Origin: Bradyrhizobium manausense
Lineage (GTDB): Bacteria; Pseudomonadota; Alphaproteobacteria; Rhizobiales; Xanthobacteraceae
Assembly: GCF_018129685.1 (NCBI RefSeq)
Contig: NZ_JAFCLG010000001.1
Span: 434,001-498,000 of the forward strand
Length of the DNA stretch: 64,000 nucleotides
Reading direction: 5' to 3'
Shown: positions 9,935 through 17,976 of the stretch, piece after piece
Layout of the letters: the number at the start of each line of letters is the position of its first letter
How positions within the stretch are numbered: position 1 is the stretch's first letter
Position numbers and translations under genes: made by a program
Notes under the pieces: generated by a model
Database searches by the model: none
Told to the model about the DNA's origin: nothing
Seen by the model: only the letters and a program-made list of their open reading frames with translations

Positions 9935-9962
9935 CGCGGCGTTCGAAAGGGCGCCGCGTTTT
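9935..9962 (+). terminator. rho-independent terminator
   Basis: CGCGGCG (9935-9941) pairs with CGCCGCG (9952-9958) around a 10-base loop, followed by TTTTCC. It lies 40 bases after the stop of the Cys/Tyr-rich protein gene. Confidence 0.65.
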
Positions 9963-10274
9963 CCTGTGCTGCGCGTTCTCTTGCAAGGAGAAGCCAGACG
10001 AGGCCCGGAAATGGAGGCGAATCCAACCGGGCCTCGCGACCAGCGACGCCCTGGGCGGCGTTGCCAATGGCTGGGATGGCTGACGGGCCGGTTGCCCATG
10101 AATCACCCCGTCGTGCTGCTTCAGGCTAGACGACCGGCCTGACGCCCGCCTGACACGGTGTGCCGTCAAGAGTCTGCGTTTTTCCACACCCACGACGCGC
10201 TGTAGCTCTCGCGCTCACTGAGGCCCTACCTGTTGACAATTTGACTTTGGCCGACCTCGCGTTTCGATGGCGGC

Positions 10275-10508
10275 ATGATTGTCCGCATCATCAAGCACGA
10301 AACCGTACCCGGTACCGGCAGCTACGAGGTGCGCTTCGCTGATGGGCGCCGGAGTCGCTATTTTTATTTCGACGATCTTCCCTCGCGCCGGCTGCGACCG
10401 GGACAGATGCCGCGTGAGCAAGCACTCGATTGGGCAAAGATGTTCGCGCGAATTATGCGAAGCAACATTGAAGGCTGGCATGAACCAAGCGGCTCGTCAG
10501 CGCGATAG
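10275..10508 (+). CDS. conserved hypothetical protein, 77 aa
   Basis: MIVRIIKHETVPGTGSYEVR reads as a small cytoplasmic protein: a beta-rich N-terminal half (SYEVRFADGRRSRYFYFDD) followed by a helical half (REQALDWAKMFARIMRSN). It has no signal peptide or membrane helix and no known motif. The competing frame starting at 10279 has unlikely composition. It is preceded by a ~380-base gap and ends ~60 bases before a bidirectional terminator-like hairpin. Function unknown. Confidence 0.55.
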   Translation: MIVRIIKHETVPGTGSYEVRFADGRRSRYFYFDDLPSRRLRPGQMPREQALDWAKMFARIMRSNIEGWHEPSGSSAR

Positions 10509-10570
10509 TTGAGCCTGCTCGGCCGAGCTGGAGCCTCATCTCTTTCAAATTCAAGAGGTGGTGCGAATGC

Positions 10571-10598
10571 AAAAAAGCCCCGGCATAGCCGGGGCTTT
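10571..10598 (-). terminator. rho-independent terminator, probably bidirectional
   Basis: An 11-bp perfect stem, AAAGCCCCGGC / GCCGGGGCTTT, with an ATA loop. Read on the minus strand it ends in six Ts, just downstream of the outer-membrane protein gene at 10619-11395. On the plus strand it ends in TTT and could also serve the gene ending at 10508. Confidence 0.85.
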
Positions 10599-10618
10599 GA
10601 TGTCTCGTTGGCGATTGA

Positions 10619-11395
10619 TCAGTACTTCGCGATGACGGGCCCACCGAACCTGTAGTTGATGCGCGCAGTGACCATGTCGACGTCTTGACGAATGCTATCC
10701 GTTCGCGAGAGGCCTCCAACCGGAGGAAGCGCGGAGGTGAACGTCAAATCCCGCCTTCCGAGGAAGAGATGGTCGTATTCAACGCCAACCGACCAGTTCG
10801 GAGCAAAACCGAACTCAATACCCGTGCCAACCGAACCGCCATATCTGGTTTCGGAAGCGCGATCGAAAGTGACCGATGTCGCTGTCAGGATGCCTTCATA
10901 TTTATCATGGGCGATCGCCAGGCCACCCTTCGCATACCAGAGCATGTTGCTCCAGGCATAGCCGACCTGGCCCGTGATCAGACCAATAGCGTCGATCTTG
11001 CTCTGATTGGTCGCCGCGAAACCGAAGATTGGTACGGACGCCAAACTGGCATTCGATCCCTTCAGGTTCGCCCAGTCGCCCTGGCCTTCGACGCCGAACA
11101 CCCAGGCAGCCGATTGCCAACGATAGCCGACCTGTCCGCCGACGAGGCCGCCCGTCGCATCATGGCAGCCCTCGTTGAAAGCCGGGACGGTCGGTCCGCC
11201 CAGCGTGCTGGTATTGGTCCAGCACTTCCTGCTCCAACCGCCACCACCGTTCGCCCCGATGTAGAAGCCGCTCCAATCATAGATTGCCGCAACCATTGGC
11301 GGGGCTTTCGTATACGGACGGGCGGCAAGATCAGCGGAGAACGCCGCTCCCGCGCCGGTCAAGAGAATAACTAACGAGATTCCGATCCGCTTCAT
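10619..11395 (-). CDS. outer membrane beta-barrel protein (Omp25/Omp31-like)
   Basis: 258 aa with a signal peptide (MKRIGISLVILLTGAGAAFSA). The mature start ADLAARPYTKAP and the motif YDWSGFYIGANGGGGW are the hallmark of small rhizobial outer-membrane barrels. Alternating hydrophobic strands follow, and the protein ends INYRFGGPVIAKY, with a terminal aromatic expected for Bam recognition. Its ATG follows GGGGAGCAGTC. It is monocistronic, with a strong terminator downstream. Two paralogues with the same ending lie at 33618-34382 and 40617-41339. Its role is structural or porin-like; the substrate is unknown. Confidence 0.88.
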   Translation of the reverse strand: MKRIGISLVILLTGAGAAFSADLAARPYTKAPPMVAAIYDWSGFYIGANGGGGWSRKCWTNTSTLGGPTVPAFNEGCHDATGGLVGGQVGYRWQSAAWVFGVEGQGDWANLKGSNASLASVPIFGFAATNQSKIDAIGLITGQVGYAWSNMLWYAKGGLAIAHDKYEGILTATSVTFDRASETRYGGSVGTGIEFGFAPNWSVGVEYDHLFLGRRDLTFTSALPPVGGLSRTDSIRQDVDMVTARINYRFGGPVIAKY

Positions 11396-11515
11396 GACTG
11401 CTCCCCAGCAAATACTGCTTGAGTGCTACCAGCTTTTCTCAACTTTGACCGTCGCCGGAGGGCAACAGTGGCGAGCAAATTGGACAAGTTGTCGCAGTCG
11501 TCACGTCTCGTCTAA

Positions 11516-11699
11516 AACGTCCATCCGAAGGTGGTTCTGGAACGGCTTGGGCACGCCAGCATGGCGATCTCGATGGATCATTGATTCCCATCCGATGCCG
11601 AACATGCAGGGGGACGCGGCGGCGGCTGTTGACGGAGTGCTGCGCGCCGCCATAAACAAGCGCGCCGACGACGTCGGGCGGCAAAACGGTCGCAAGTGA
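11516..11699 (+). pseudogene. decayed tyrosine recombinase (phage integrase) C-terminal fragment
   Basis: Bases 11516-11581 read NVHPKVVLERLGHASMAI then SMDH, the core of the XerC/integrase C-terminal domain (LGH-S-x-x-x-T/S-x-x-x-Y-S-H). The frame then meets TGA at 11582. Removing one base (G at about 11583) restores Y-SHPMPNMQGDAAAAVDG and an alanine-rich tail running to the stop at 11697-11699. The catalytic tyrosine codon is destroyed by this insertion, and a TAA lies immediately upstream at 11513-11515, so this is a dead remnant. It sits 52 bases before tRNA-Ser, a classic integration context. Confidence 0.75.
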
Positions 11700-11751
11700 C
11701 TCGCTTAGTTCTCCCGAGCAAAGCCACAAAGCTTTGTATAATCAGAGGCTT

Positions 11752-11841
11752 GGAAGGGTGGCCGAGTGGTTTAAGGCACCGGTCTTGAAAACCGGCGTGC
11801 CCGCAAGGGTACCGTGGGTTCGAATCCCACCCCTTCCGCCA
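11752..11841 (+). tRNA. tRNA-Ser (anticodon UGA)
   Basis: 90 nt including an encoded CCA. The acceptor stem GGAAGGG pairs with CCCTTCC, the D arm is GCC...GGC, the anticodon stem CCGGT/ACCGG encloses loop CTTGAAA (anticodon TGA at 11786-11788), a long class-II variable arm follows (CGTGCCCGCAAGGGTACC), and the T arm is GTGGG-TTCGAAT-CCCAC with discriminator G. It decodes UCA/UCG-type serine codons. Confidence 0.97.
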
Positions 11842-12243
11842 AAACCATTGAGCTCATTGTTGTTTTCTCGCTTTTCTGTACTTGCCTCCGGCTCTACCCC
11901 CGGGGTGGACGATGAAGCCGGGCCTCCAATTTCAATCGCGAGCCGACCCATCCGGTATCGCCTATTGGGCGTTGCACTCCCTGTCACGTGCCTTCGTGGC
12001 CGAGTTAGCGCGCTGGAGTGCGGCTATCCGCTGTCGTCGCTGAAGGAGCGCATCTACTCACTGGCCCGGCCCAAGCCGATCGTTTCGGCATTTTGATCTA
12101 TACCTCGACGGCCGGAGGGCAGGGGACGCTGACGGTTCTTGGTGATGGATTTCCACTCCTGGGTAATCAGTAGGACGAGATCGAAAGAAGCGGGACGGCC
12201 GGAGGATCACCGCTCCTCCAAAGGGCGGGATGTTTCAAATCAG
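11842..12243. other. intergenic, no gene seen
   Basis: About 400 bases between the tRNA and the end of the cytochrome gene. Open frames are low-quality. No second copy of the tRNA 3' end (attachment-site repeat) was noticed in the window. It may be the scar of the element whose integrase remnant lies on the other side of the tRNA. Confidence 0.4.
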
Positions 12244-14727
12244 TCAGCGCGGCGGGTCATCGGTGCGAGGCACGGTCGTGCGCCGAAGGTCGTCAATCAG
12301 CTTGGTGAGATTGGGGTCCCCCGGTGTGATGACGGCGAGGCGCTGCGCATAGGTCAGCGCGGCTTCTCCATCGCCGTCTGTGCGACTGAAGGCAATGAGC
12401 GCGGAGAGGATGCTGCGATCGTTGGGATGGCTGGTCAGGGCCTGTTTAAGGACCGTCATGGCTTCGCCAGCGTGGCCGGCTGAATGGAGCGCTACCGCGT
12501 AGACATAGGCGTATTGCGAACTATCCGGCTGCAGTTCGGTCGCCCTCTGGAATTCGGCAAGAGCTTCGTCCGGTCGTTTCAGCCGTGTCAAGGTTAGCCC
12601 GAGCGCATGGCGGACCGCTGCGTCGCGAGGAGACGTCGTGATCGCCGTACGCAGCACATTCTCGCCGTCGCCGTTCCTGCCGAGTTGCCGATAAAGATCC
12701 GTGAGATTGATGGCTGCGACTGTATATTGCGGGCTCAGCCGCAAGGCGGCCTTGTATTCCGCCTCGGCCTCAGCCGATTGTCCCCGCTGCGTCAGGAAAT
12801 TTGCCAGTGTCGTCCGTGCCTCGGGCCTCTCGGCGTTGGCCCGTTGCGCATCGACGAATTCCGTTGCGACGCGATCGAAGCGCGCACGATCTGCTTGAGG
12901 TTGTCTTGCGACAGGCACGGCTGCGAGCAGCGAAACTGCTCGGATCCTGACGCCTCGCACGGGGTCGGCCAGGAGAGGAGCTGCCAGTGACCATATCTGG
13001 GCAGCCGGCAGGTTAGCCAGCATATCGAGTGCACCGATCCGAACCATCGGGTCGGGATCGGACAGTCCGTTTCGCGCAGCTGTGACATTCGCTGGTGAAA
13101 CGCGCGAGGCGAGTTCGCTGAGCGCGCTGGCGCGCGCGACGGCCGGTACATTTTTGTCCGCGGCGATGATGCCGAGAAGTGCTGCAGCATCGGCCGCATC
13201 GGTGCGCGCGGCGTGGAAGGCGGCGCCGTAGGTCTGAAAGCCCTTTCGGTCGGGCCCGAACCATTGCTCGACGGCCGCCGCGGCCCAATCGGCGGGTTTG
13301 TCGTGGTGACAATCGTTGCACGCATTCGGGGTGCCCAGCGTGACCGACAGGTCGGGCCGTGGGACGCGGAAGGTGTGGTCGTGGCGGGGATCGACGACCA
13401 TAAAGGTGCGCGTCTGCATATGGCAGGAGATGCAGGTCGGCTGTGGCTCGACCCCGCCGTGGTGATGGTGCTTCGCGTCGGCGAATTTGTCCGGCGCGTG
13501 ACATTGCAGGCAAACGCCTTGGCCTGAAACGCGGAGCTTTGCGCCATGGGGCTCGTGGCAGTCGCTGCAAGTGACGCCGGCGGCAAACATCTTGCCTTGC
13601 TTGAATGGCGTATAATTGTACGGCTCTTCGACATCACGGATTTGGCCGTCGGGATGATAAGTGGTGCGCGCGAGCGGCTCGACCACATGGGTCTGGGACA
13701 GCCACTGGCCGGGCATCCAGTCCTCGTGGAAGCCGGCGCGCCGCGCGTGGCACAGTCCGCAGGTTTCGACCTCCTTGCGAAGGGTGGCAGGCGCAACGCT
13801 CCGTTTGCCGATACCGGTTTGCGGATCAATCGGCCAGGTCACGCCATGACGTTCGTCGAACAGGGCGAGCAGTCCCTTGCTGGGATCGCCGCGCTTGCCG
13901 AAAGGCCACCAGTTTTGCTGCTCCCGCGCCCATGCCACATGACGCGAACCCTGGCCGTGGCAGGCTTCGCAACCCACGCTGATCTCTGCCCAGCTTGTCG
14001 CAAAGTGGTCCGTCTTGGCATCGTAGTTTTTGCGCACCCCCGTGGAGTGGCACTCGGCGCACATGAAATTCCAATTCTGGTTCAGTTTGGTCCAGTGCAG
14101 GACATCGTCGTGCTTGATCTCCTCATTGGGATAGATGTGAAACCAGCGCTGGCCGCCCTTGTCCTGCGGTCGGCTGTCCCAGGCGATCGAAAGCGCTTGA
14201 ATGCGGCCGTCCGGAAATTCGACCAGATACTGCTGCAGCGGATCGACCCCAAATGTGTATTTCACCTCATAGGCGGCGAGCTGGCCGTCCGGTCCGTCGG
14301 TCTCGACCAAAAATTTCCCGTCCTTGCGGAAGAAACGCGAGTGGACACCATAGTGGTCGAAGCTGGCCTCGTTGAAGTTGCCGAGCACTGTCTTCTCGGT
14401 GGCGTGTTGCATCGCAACCTTGTGCTGCGAGGCGCTCCAGAGCTTTGCTTCGGTCTGATGACAGCCCGCGCAGGCTTCGCTGCCGACGAAGGACGCGGCT
14501 GCGTAGTCCTGCGTACCGGAGACCAATCCGCCGGTATTCAAGATATAAAGGGCAAAAACAGAAGCAAGGAGGATCAACGCGAGCGAAATCGCGATCCAAA
14601 TTGGCCGCTTGGTGGAGCGAGGAGCAGCAAGTGCTGGCAACGCCTTTGATCGCGACCTGTCTCCAGCGGGATCGCTTTTTGATCCCCGCCTGCCGGTGGA
14701 CTTTCGTTGCTTGCGTGCCAACGACAT
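12244..14727 (-). CDS. octahaem cytochrome c with C-terminal HEAT/TPR region
   Basis: About 827 aa from ATG 14727 (a TTG further upstream at 14796 is possible). One N-terminal TM segment (WIAISLALILLASVFALYI) anchors a periplasmic protein. Eight CxxCH haem sites follow in order: CAGCH, CAECH, CEACH, CGLCH, CSDCH, CLQCH, CISCH and CNDCH. The C-terminal half has HEAT-like repeats (PMVRIGALDMLANLP, GVRIRAVSLLAAVP) then several TPRs (AEAEYKAALRLSPQYTVAAIN, DEALAEFQRATELQPDS). This resembles doubled-CXXCH/cytochrome c554-type multihaem proteins fused to TPRs. Electron transfer is likely; the partner and substrate are unknown. The cyclase gene lies upstream on the same strand. Confidence 0.85.
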   Translation of the reverse strand: MSLARKQRKSTGRRGSKSDPAGDRSRSKALPALAAPRSTKRPIWIAISLALILLASVFALYILNTGGLVSGTQDYAAASFVGSEACAGCHQTEAKLWSASQHKVAMQHATEKTVLGNFNEASFDHYGVHSRFFRKDGKFLVETDGPDGQLAAYEVKYTFGVDPLQQYLVEFPDGRIQALSIAWDSRPQDKGGQRWFHIYPNEEIKHDDVLHWTKLNQNWNFMCAECHSTGVRKNYDAKTDHFATSWAEISVGCEACHGQGSRHVAWAREQQNWWPFGKRGDPSKGLLALFDERHGVTWPIDPQTGIGKRSVAPATLRKEVETCGLCHARRAGFHEDWMPGQWLSQTHVVEPLARTTYHPDGQIRDVEEPYNYTPFKQGKMFAAGVTCSDCHEPHGAKLRVSGQGVCLQCHAPDKFADAKHHHHGGVEPQPTCISCHMQTRTFMVVDPRHDHTFRVPRPDLSVTLGTPNACNDCHHDKPADWAAAAVEQWFGPDRKGFQTYGAAFHAARTDAADAAALLGIIAADKNVPAVARASALSELASRVSPANVTAARNGLSDPDPMVRIGALDMLANLPAAQIWSLAAPLLADPVRGVRIRAVSLLAAVPVARQPQADRARFDRVATEFVDAQRANAERPEARTTLANFLTQRGQSAEAEAEYKAALRLSPQYTVAAINLTDLYRQLGRNGDGENVLRTAITTSPRDAAVRHALGLTLTRLKRPDEALAEFQRATELQPDSSQYAYVYAVALHSAGHAGEAMTVLKQALTSHPNDRSILSALIAFSRTDGDGEAALTYAQRLAVITPGDPNLTKLIDDLRRTTVPRTDDPPR

Positions 14728-14823
14728 CCTCAGTGTTGAGACCGCGATGCTACGATCCGGGCAGTGCCAGGCATCATCGGTCGGCCTTCCGGCCAATTCA
14801 AGTGGAGCGGCCCAGGCCCTTAG

Positions 14824-16557
14824 CTATTTGTCGACGCGCGACGATCCGTCCCAGTTCTGAGGCGGCGGGCTTTCCTTGAGCTCTTCGCTGCGTTTGAGCA
14901 TCGCGATCGATGGTCCGTCGCCCGGCATCGCTTCGAGCGATGCACCGAACTTGGCGACGGCTTCGTCCCATCGCCGATCTCGGTAGGCTGCAAGGCCTTC
15001 CGAATATCTCTCCCGCAACGTGACCTGTTCCGGCAGGAGCTTGCCTTTAGCCCCGAGGATTTCAAAGACGACTTCGGAATGGGTGTGGCCTGCAACGACG
15101 ATCCGATCGATTTCCCGGACCTCGACCGCAGCGGTCGCAGCAACAACTGTTCTTTCAGAGACCAGATTCCGAGTCCCGTACGCCTTGTTCGCGCCTTCGA
15201 GCCGCGAGGCGAGGTTTACGACGTCACCCATGACGGTGTAGCTCATCATGACGTCGGACCCGATGCTCCCGACCAACGCTTCTCCGGTCGCAACGCCGAT
15301 ACGTATGTCGCAGGTTTCCATGGGGGTGCCGAGCACACCAAGCAATTCAGGGATTTCACGGCGCAATGTCGCGATGCGCTCGATCATCTCGAGGGTCGCC
15401 TGGCATGCGAAGCGTGCGTGGTCCGCTTCGTCGACGAAGGGAGGGCCCCAATAAGCCATGATGCCATCGCCGATATACTTGTCGATGATCCCTCGGTGAG
15501 TGCGGATCGGTTCGGACATGATCGAGAGGTAGCGGTTCATCACCTTGACCAGACCTTGCGGGGTCATCCCCTCGCTGAGGCTGGTGAACCCCTTGAGGTC
15601 GCAGAACAACACCGTCATCACCCGGCGCTGGCCCTCGGCCGCCGTGAGGTTCGGCCGCTCTATAAGTCCCTCCACGACGCGCGGATCGATGTATTTGCCA
15701 AACGTCTCCCTGACACGCTGATTGTCGCGCAGCTGCACGACCATCCGGTTGAACGCCGCAGCGAGTTGACCGATTTCGTCGGCTGTACGTACGTCGATGG
15801 ATTGATCGAGATGGCCCGCCTCGACGGCGCGCGTACCGTCGAGCAATTGCCGGACGGAGCGAATGATGCCGCCGCTGACGAAATTGGCAAAGATCAGCCC
15901 GACGATCGCCGCGAGCGCCGTCACGATTGCCGAGGTCAGCACGGCCTGGGTCTGTTCCGACCTGATGATTGCAATTGCGCCGTAGCTCACTTTCAGCATG
16001 TCGGCGCGGACGGCTTCGACCTTCTCATCGAACTCGTCGCGCAACGCGTCGGTCCTGGCAAGGCTTCGCCGTACGGCCGCGAAATCACGCGTTTCGAGCG
16101 CGGCGATCAACTCGGCCGACTCCTGTTTCAAATGATGCCGGAACTCGCTGACCAGACTGTCGACCCGGCTGTCGATGCGCGCCAGCGCGGTGTTGTCGGA
16201 CGGCGTGCTCGTGTCCGCCATCACGGCGCCGATGAGCTTGCGCGCTGCGTCGGCCTCCTGGTCGACCTCCGCGTCCTTGGCGTCGTATAGCTGCTTTCGT
16301 GCCCGGTATCCGATTTCGTCGGGAGGGTCCTGCAGCTTCGAAATCACCATTCGGCGCAGGGCGAGGGCCCGCTCAAAGGACAGAATGCTAATTCGCGTGA
16401 GATGCGCGTTTGCGGGGATGTACCTATCGGTGATTTCGTCCAGCAGATGGCCGACCCTCCCGACCATCACCATCGACAGAACCGATGTCGCGACCATGAG
16501 GACAATCAGCCCGACGGCTATGGCAACGATGCGCTGTCTGATCGATTGCCTGATCAT
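14824..16557 (-). CDS. membrane adenylate/guanylate cyclase with HAMP domain
   Basis: About 577 aa from ATG 16557 (MIRQSIRQRI); an ATG at 16620 would add 21 residues, and neither has a strong ribosome-binding site. It has an N-terminal TM helix, a ~160-residue periplasmic helical sensor region, a second TM, a HAMP domain (GTRAVEAGHLDQSIDVRTADE) and a class III cyclase domain. Metal ligands are visible in LFCDLKGFTSLSEGM and KYIGDGIMAYWG. It probably makes cAMP in response to a periplasmic cue. It is transcribed toward the octahaem gene (~100-base gap) and divergently from the sigma-54 unit at 16.9 kb. Confidence 0.87.
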   Translation of the reverse strand: MIRQSIRQRIVAIAVGLIVLMVATSVLSMVMVGRVGHLLDEITDRYIPANAHLTRISILSFERALALRRMVISKLQDPPDEIGYRARKQLYDAKDAEVDQEADAARKLIGAVMADTSTPSDNTALARIDSRVDSLVSEFRHHLKQESAELIAALETRDFAAVRRSLARTDALRDEFDEKVEAVRADMLKVSYGAIAIIRSEQTQAVLTSAIVTALAAIVGLIFANFVSGGIIRSVRQLLDGTRAVEAGHLDQSIDVRTADEIGQLAAAFNRMVVQLRDNQRVRETFGKYIDPRVVEGLIERPNLTAAEGQRRVMTVLFCDLKGFTSLSEGMTPQGLVKVMNRYLSIMSEPIRTHRGIIDKYIGDGIMAYWGPPFVDEADHARFACQATLEMIERIATLRREIPELLGVLGTPMETCDIRIGVATGEALVGSIGSDVMMSYTVMGDVVNLASRLEGANKAYGTRNLVSERTVVAATAAVEVREIDRIVVAGHTHSEVVFEILGAKGKLLPEQVTLRERYSEGLAAYRDRRWDEAVAKFGASLEAMPGDGPSIAMLKRSEELKESPPPQNWDGSSRVDK

Positions 16558-16737
16558 CGATCCGGAGAACGTCTTCAGGCCCGGAAATGTGCGAGTGCTG
16601 GAAATGGCACGCCCTCCCATGCGTCTGCTGTTTATGCGCAGAGCGAGTATTCGGCCGAGAGCAGCCGCCTCTGTTGATATGAGTCAAATGGATTGTCCAA
16701 ACCCACCAGGGACAGCGTTTGTCGGCGTCAGATTTAA

Positions 16738-16772
16738 CTCCGAGATTTCGGAGAAGCTCCGACATTTCGGAG
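16738..16772 (+). promoter_or_regulatory. tandem palindromic operator (putative UAS of the sigma-54 activator)
   Basis: CTCCGAGATTTCGGAG (16738-16753) and CTCCGACATTTCGGAG (16757-16772) are two near-identical 16-bp palindromes (arms CTCCGA/TCGGAG, 4-base centre), spaced 19 bp start to start, about two helical turns. They lie ~132 bp upstream of a -24/-12 promoter. The same pair at the same spacing recurs before the arylsulfatase gene. Binding by the activator encoded at 19303 is inferred. Confidence 0.75.
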
Positions 16773-16868
16773 CCTGGAGACCTCGGTCGTTGATCAAGAC
16801 CCTGGGACCGATCCAGTCCAGCACTGATTGGCCACGCGTTTTCGGTCGGGTGGTGAACGCCGGCCTGT

Positions 16869-16883
16869 TGGCCTGCTTCTTGC
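16869..16883 (+). promoter_or_regulatory. sigma-54 (-24/-12) promoter
   Basis: TGGCCTGCTTCTTGC matches the sigma-54 consensus TGGCACG-N4-TTGCW, with GG at 16870-16871 and GC at 16882-16883 (10 bases between). Apart from two positions it is identical to the promoter at 21131. It should drive the monooxygenase-like, HdeA-like and hydrolase genes. Confidence 0.75.
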
Positions 16884-16932
16884 GAACCTCAGCGCGGTAA
16901 TCGCCAACAGATGCGACTGAAAGAAGCAGCCT

Positions 16933-17265
16933 TTGATCGTGTTCTCGCTGGAGATCGTGGCGCCGGACCGGGTGAGAACCGCATTGCTGCGTACGCTTGG
17001 ATCGGTGATCGAACCTACCCGGGTTGCGCCGGGCTGTCGCTCGGTTCGACTCTTTACCGATCTCGACAGGCGAAGGTCCCTCGTTTTCGTCGAGGAATGG
17101 GAGACGCTCGAACAATTCGAACTCAATCTCGATGCGACAAAGCTCAACACCATCGTTGGAGCCATCGAGCTCTCGGGTGAGGCACCACTGGTCCGCATCG
17201 ACACCATCGAGCGGGAGGAGGGCGTCGATGTTCTGGCGCTGCATCAATCCGGCGTCGGAAGGTAA
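16933..17265 (+). CDS. antibiotic biosynthesis monooxygenase (ABM)-fold protein, quinol-monooxygenase-like
   Basis: 110 aa from TTG 16933; no in-frame ATG fits. The ferredoxin-like ABM pattern is visible: strand IVFSLEIVAPDRV, helix, APGCRSVRLFTDLDRRRSLVFVEEWET, then a helix (LEQFELNLD) and a final strand. Relatives of this fold (YgiN-like) are cofactor-free quinol or aromatic oxygenases, though many are of unknown function. It is the first gene after the sigma-54 promoter at 16869, and the HdeA-like gene follows after 39 bases. Confidence 0.65.
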   Translation: MIVFSLEIVAPDRVRTALLRTLGSVIEPTRVAPGCRSVRLFTDLDRRRSLVFVEEWETLEQFELNLDATKLNTIVGAIELSGEAPLVRIDTIEREEGVDVLALHQSGVGR

Positions 17266-17304
17266 ATCCCGGGCACGCAATATCTGAATGGAAGGCAGGT
17301 CTAT

Positions 17305-17637
17305 ATGCGGAAATCACCCATCGTGGCGGCGATGTTCCTCGGTGCCATCTCCGTTGCTCACGCTCAGGTCGAGCTGAAGAACTACGCAGACGCAAACGGC
17401 TATATTGACGTGCAGAAGCTGACATGCGCGCAGTTGGCGGGCACGTATCAGGAAGATGCCGACTTTTTGGGGATCTGGTATAGCGGCTGGTACAACGGCC
17501 TCGCAAAGAAGCATGCGATCAACGTGTCGCGTACCAAAGCCGGAATTCACAACGTCATCGTCTATTGCAAGGCAAATCCCGGCAAGAAGGTGATCGAAGC
17601 GATCGACGTCATTCTGAAGGATGAAAAGAACCAGTGA
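17305..17637 (+). CDS. HdeA/HdeB-like periplasmic acid-stress protein
   Basis: 110 aa with a signal peptide (MRKSPIVAAMFLGAISVAHA). The mature part has two cysteines, KLTCAQLAG and VIVYCKANP, at the spacing of the single disulfide in HdeA, and the region FLGIWYSGWYNGLAKK typical of HdeA-family proteins. HdeA/B are small periplasmic chaperones that unfold at low pH and protect clients. Whether this one is acid-responsive is unknown; here it sits in an apparent sigma-54 operon. Confidence 0.78.
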   Translation: MRKSPIVAAMFLGAISVAHAQVELKNYADANGYIDVQKLTCAQLAGTYQEDADFLGIWYSGWYNGLAKKHAINVSRTKAGIHNVIVYCKANPGKKVIEAIDVILKDEKNQ

Positions 17638-17807
17638 TCAAGCGGCGCGTGTCGGAGCGCGCGCTGTCGACATCAAACGACGGCATCTGCGGGAAGGTCC
17701 AGCCCGGCCAAGGCCGCATAGCAGGACGCTTGATCGAGAACAAATCGACGGCCTCGAAAGACTGCGCGGAGGCAATTCAAAAGGTCGAGGCAATGGCCGC
17801 CCCATAA
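17634..17807 (+). CDS. possible small protein, 57 aa, coupled to the HdeA-like gene
   Basis: A frame starting at GTG 17634 overlaps the HdeA-like stop (GTGA) and reads VIKRRVSERALSTSNDGICG...KVEAMAAP before TAA 17805. The four-base overlap resembles translational coupling, and the C-terminal half looks helical and protein-like (CAEAIQKVEAMAAP). There is no signal peptide and no recognised family. It could equally be a chance frame. Confidence 0.3.
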   Translation: MIKRRVSERALSTSNDGICGKVQPGQGRIAGRLIENKSTASKDCAEAIQKVEAMAAP

Positions 17808-17976
17808 GTGAAGGACGCGGACGGAGCCGTGGAAGTCGGCTTCGCGAGGTGAGACCATACCGCTGTTCACCAATTGCCCTTGCGGGCCACTCCTCACCAT
17901 TGTGATCATGGCCGATTGTCGTAAGGTGGAAGGCCTCTCGAGCGCGAGAGATGTAGAGTCCGGATCAAGCAGCGTA

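Noticed and set aside
11394..11530. 5' part of the plus-strand frame from 11394 as a complete gene
   Set aside because: Only the 3' part of this frame resembles a recombinase, and it needs a frameshift to join the preceding segment; the 5' part is out-of-frame noise.
13546..16290. Two plus-strand frames of 367 and 403 codons
   Set aside because: Antisense to the octahaem cytochrome and cyclase genes, which carry clear domain motifs.
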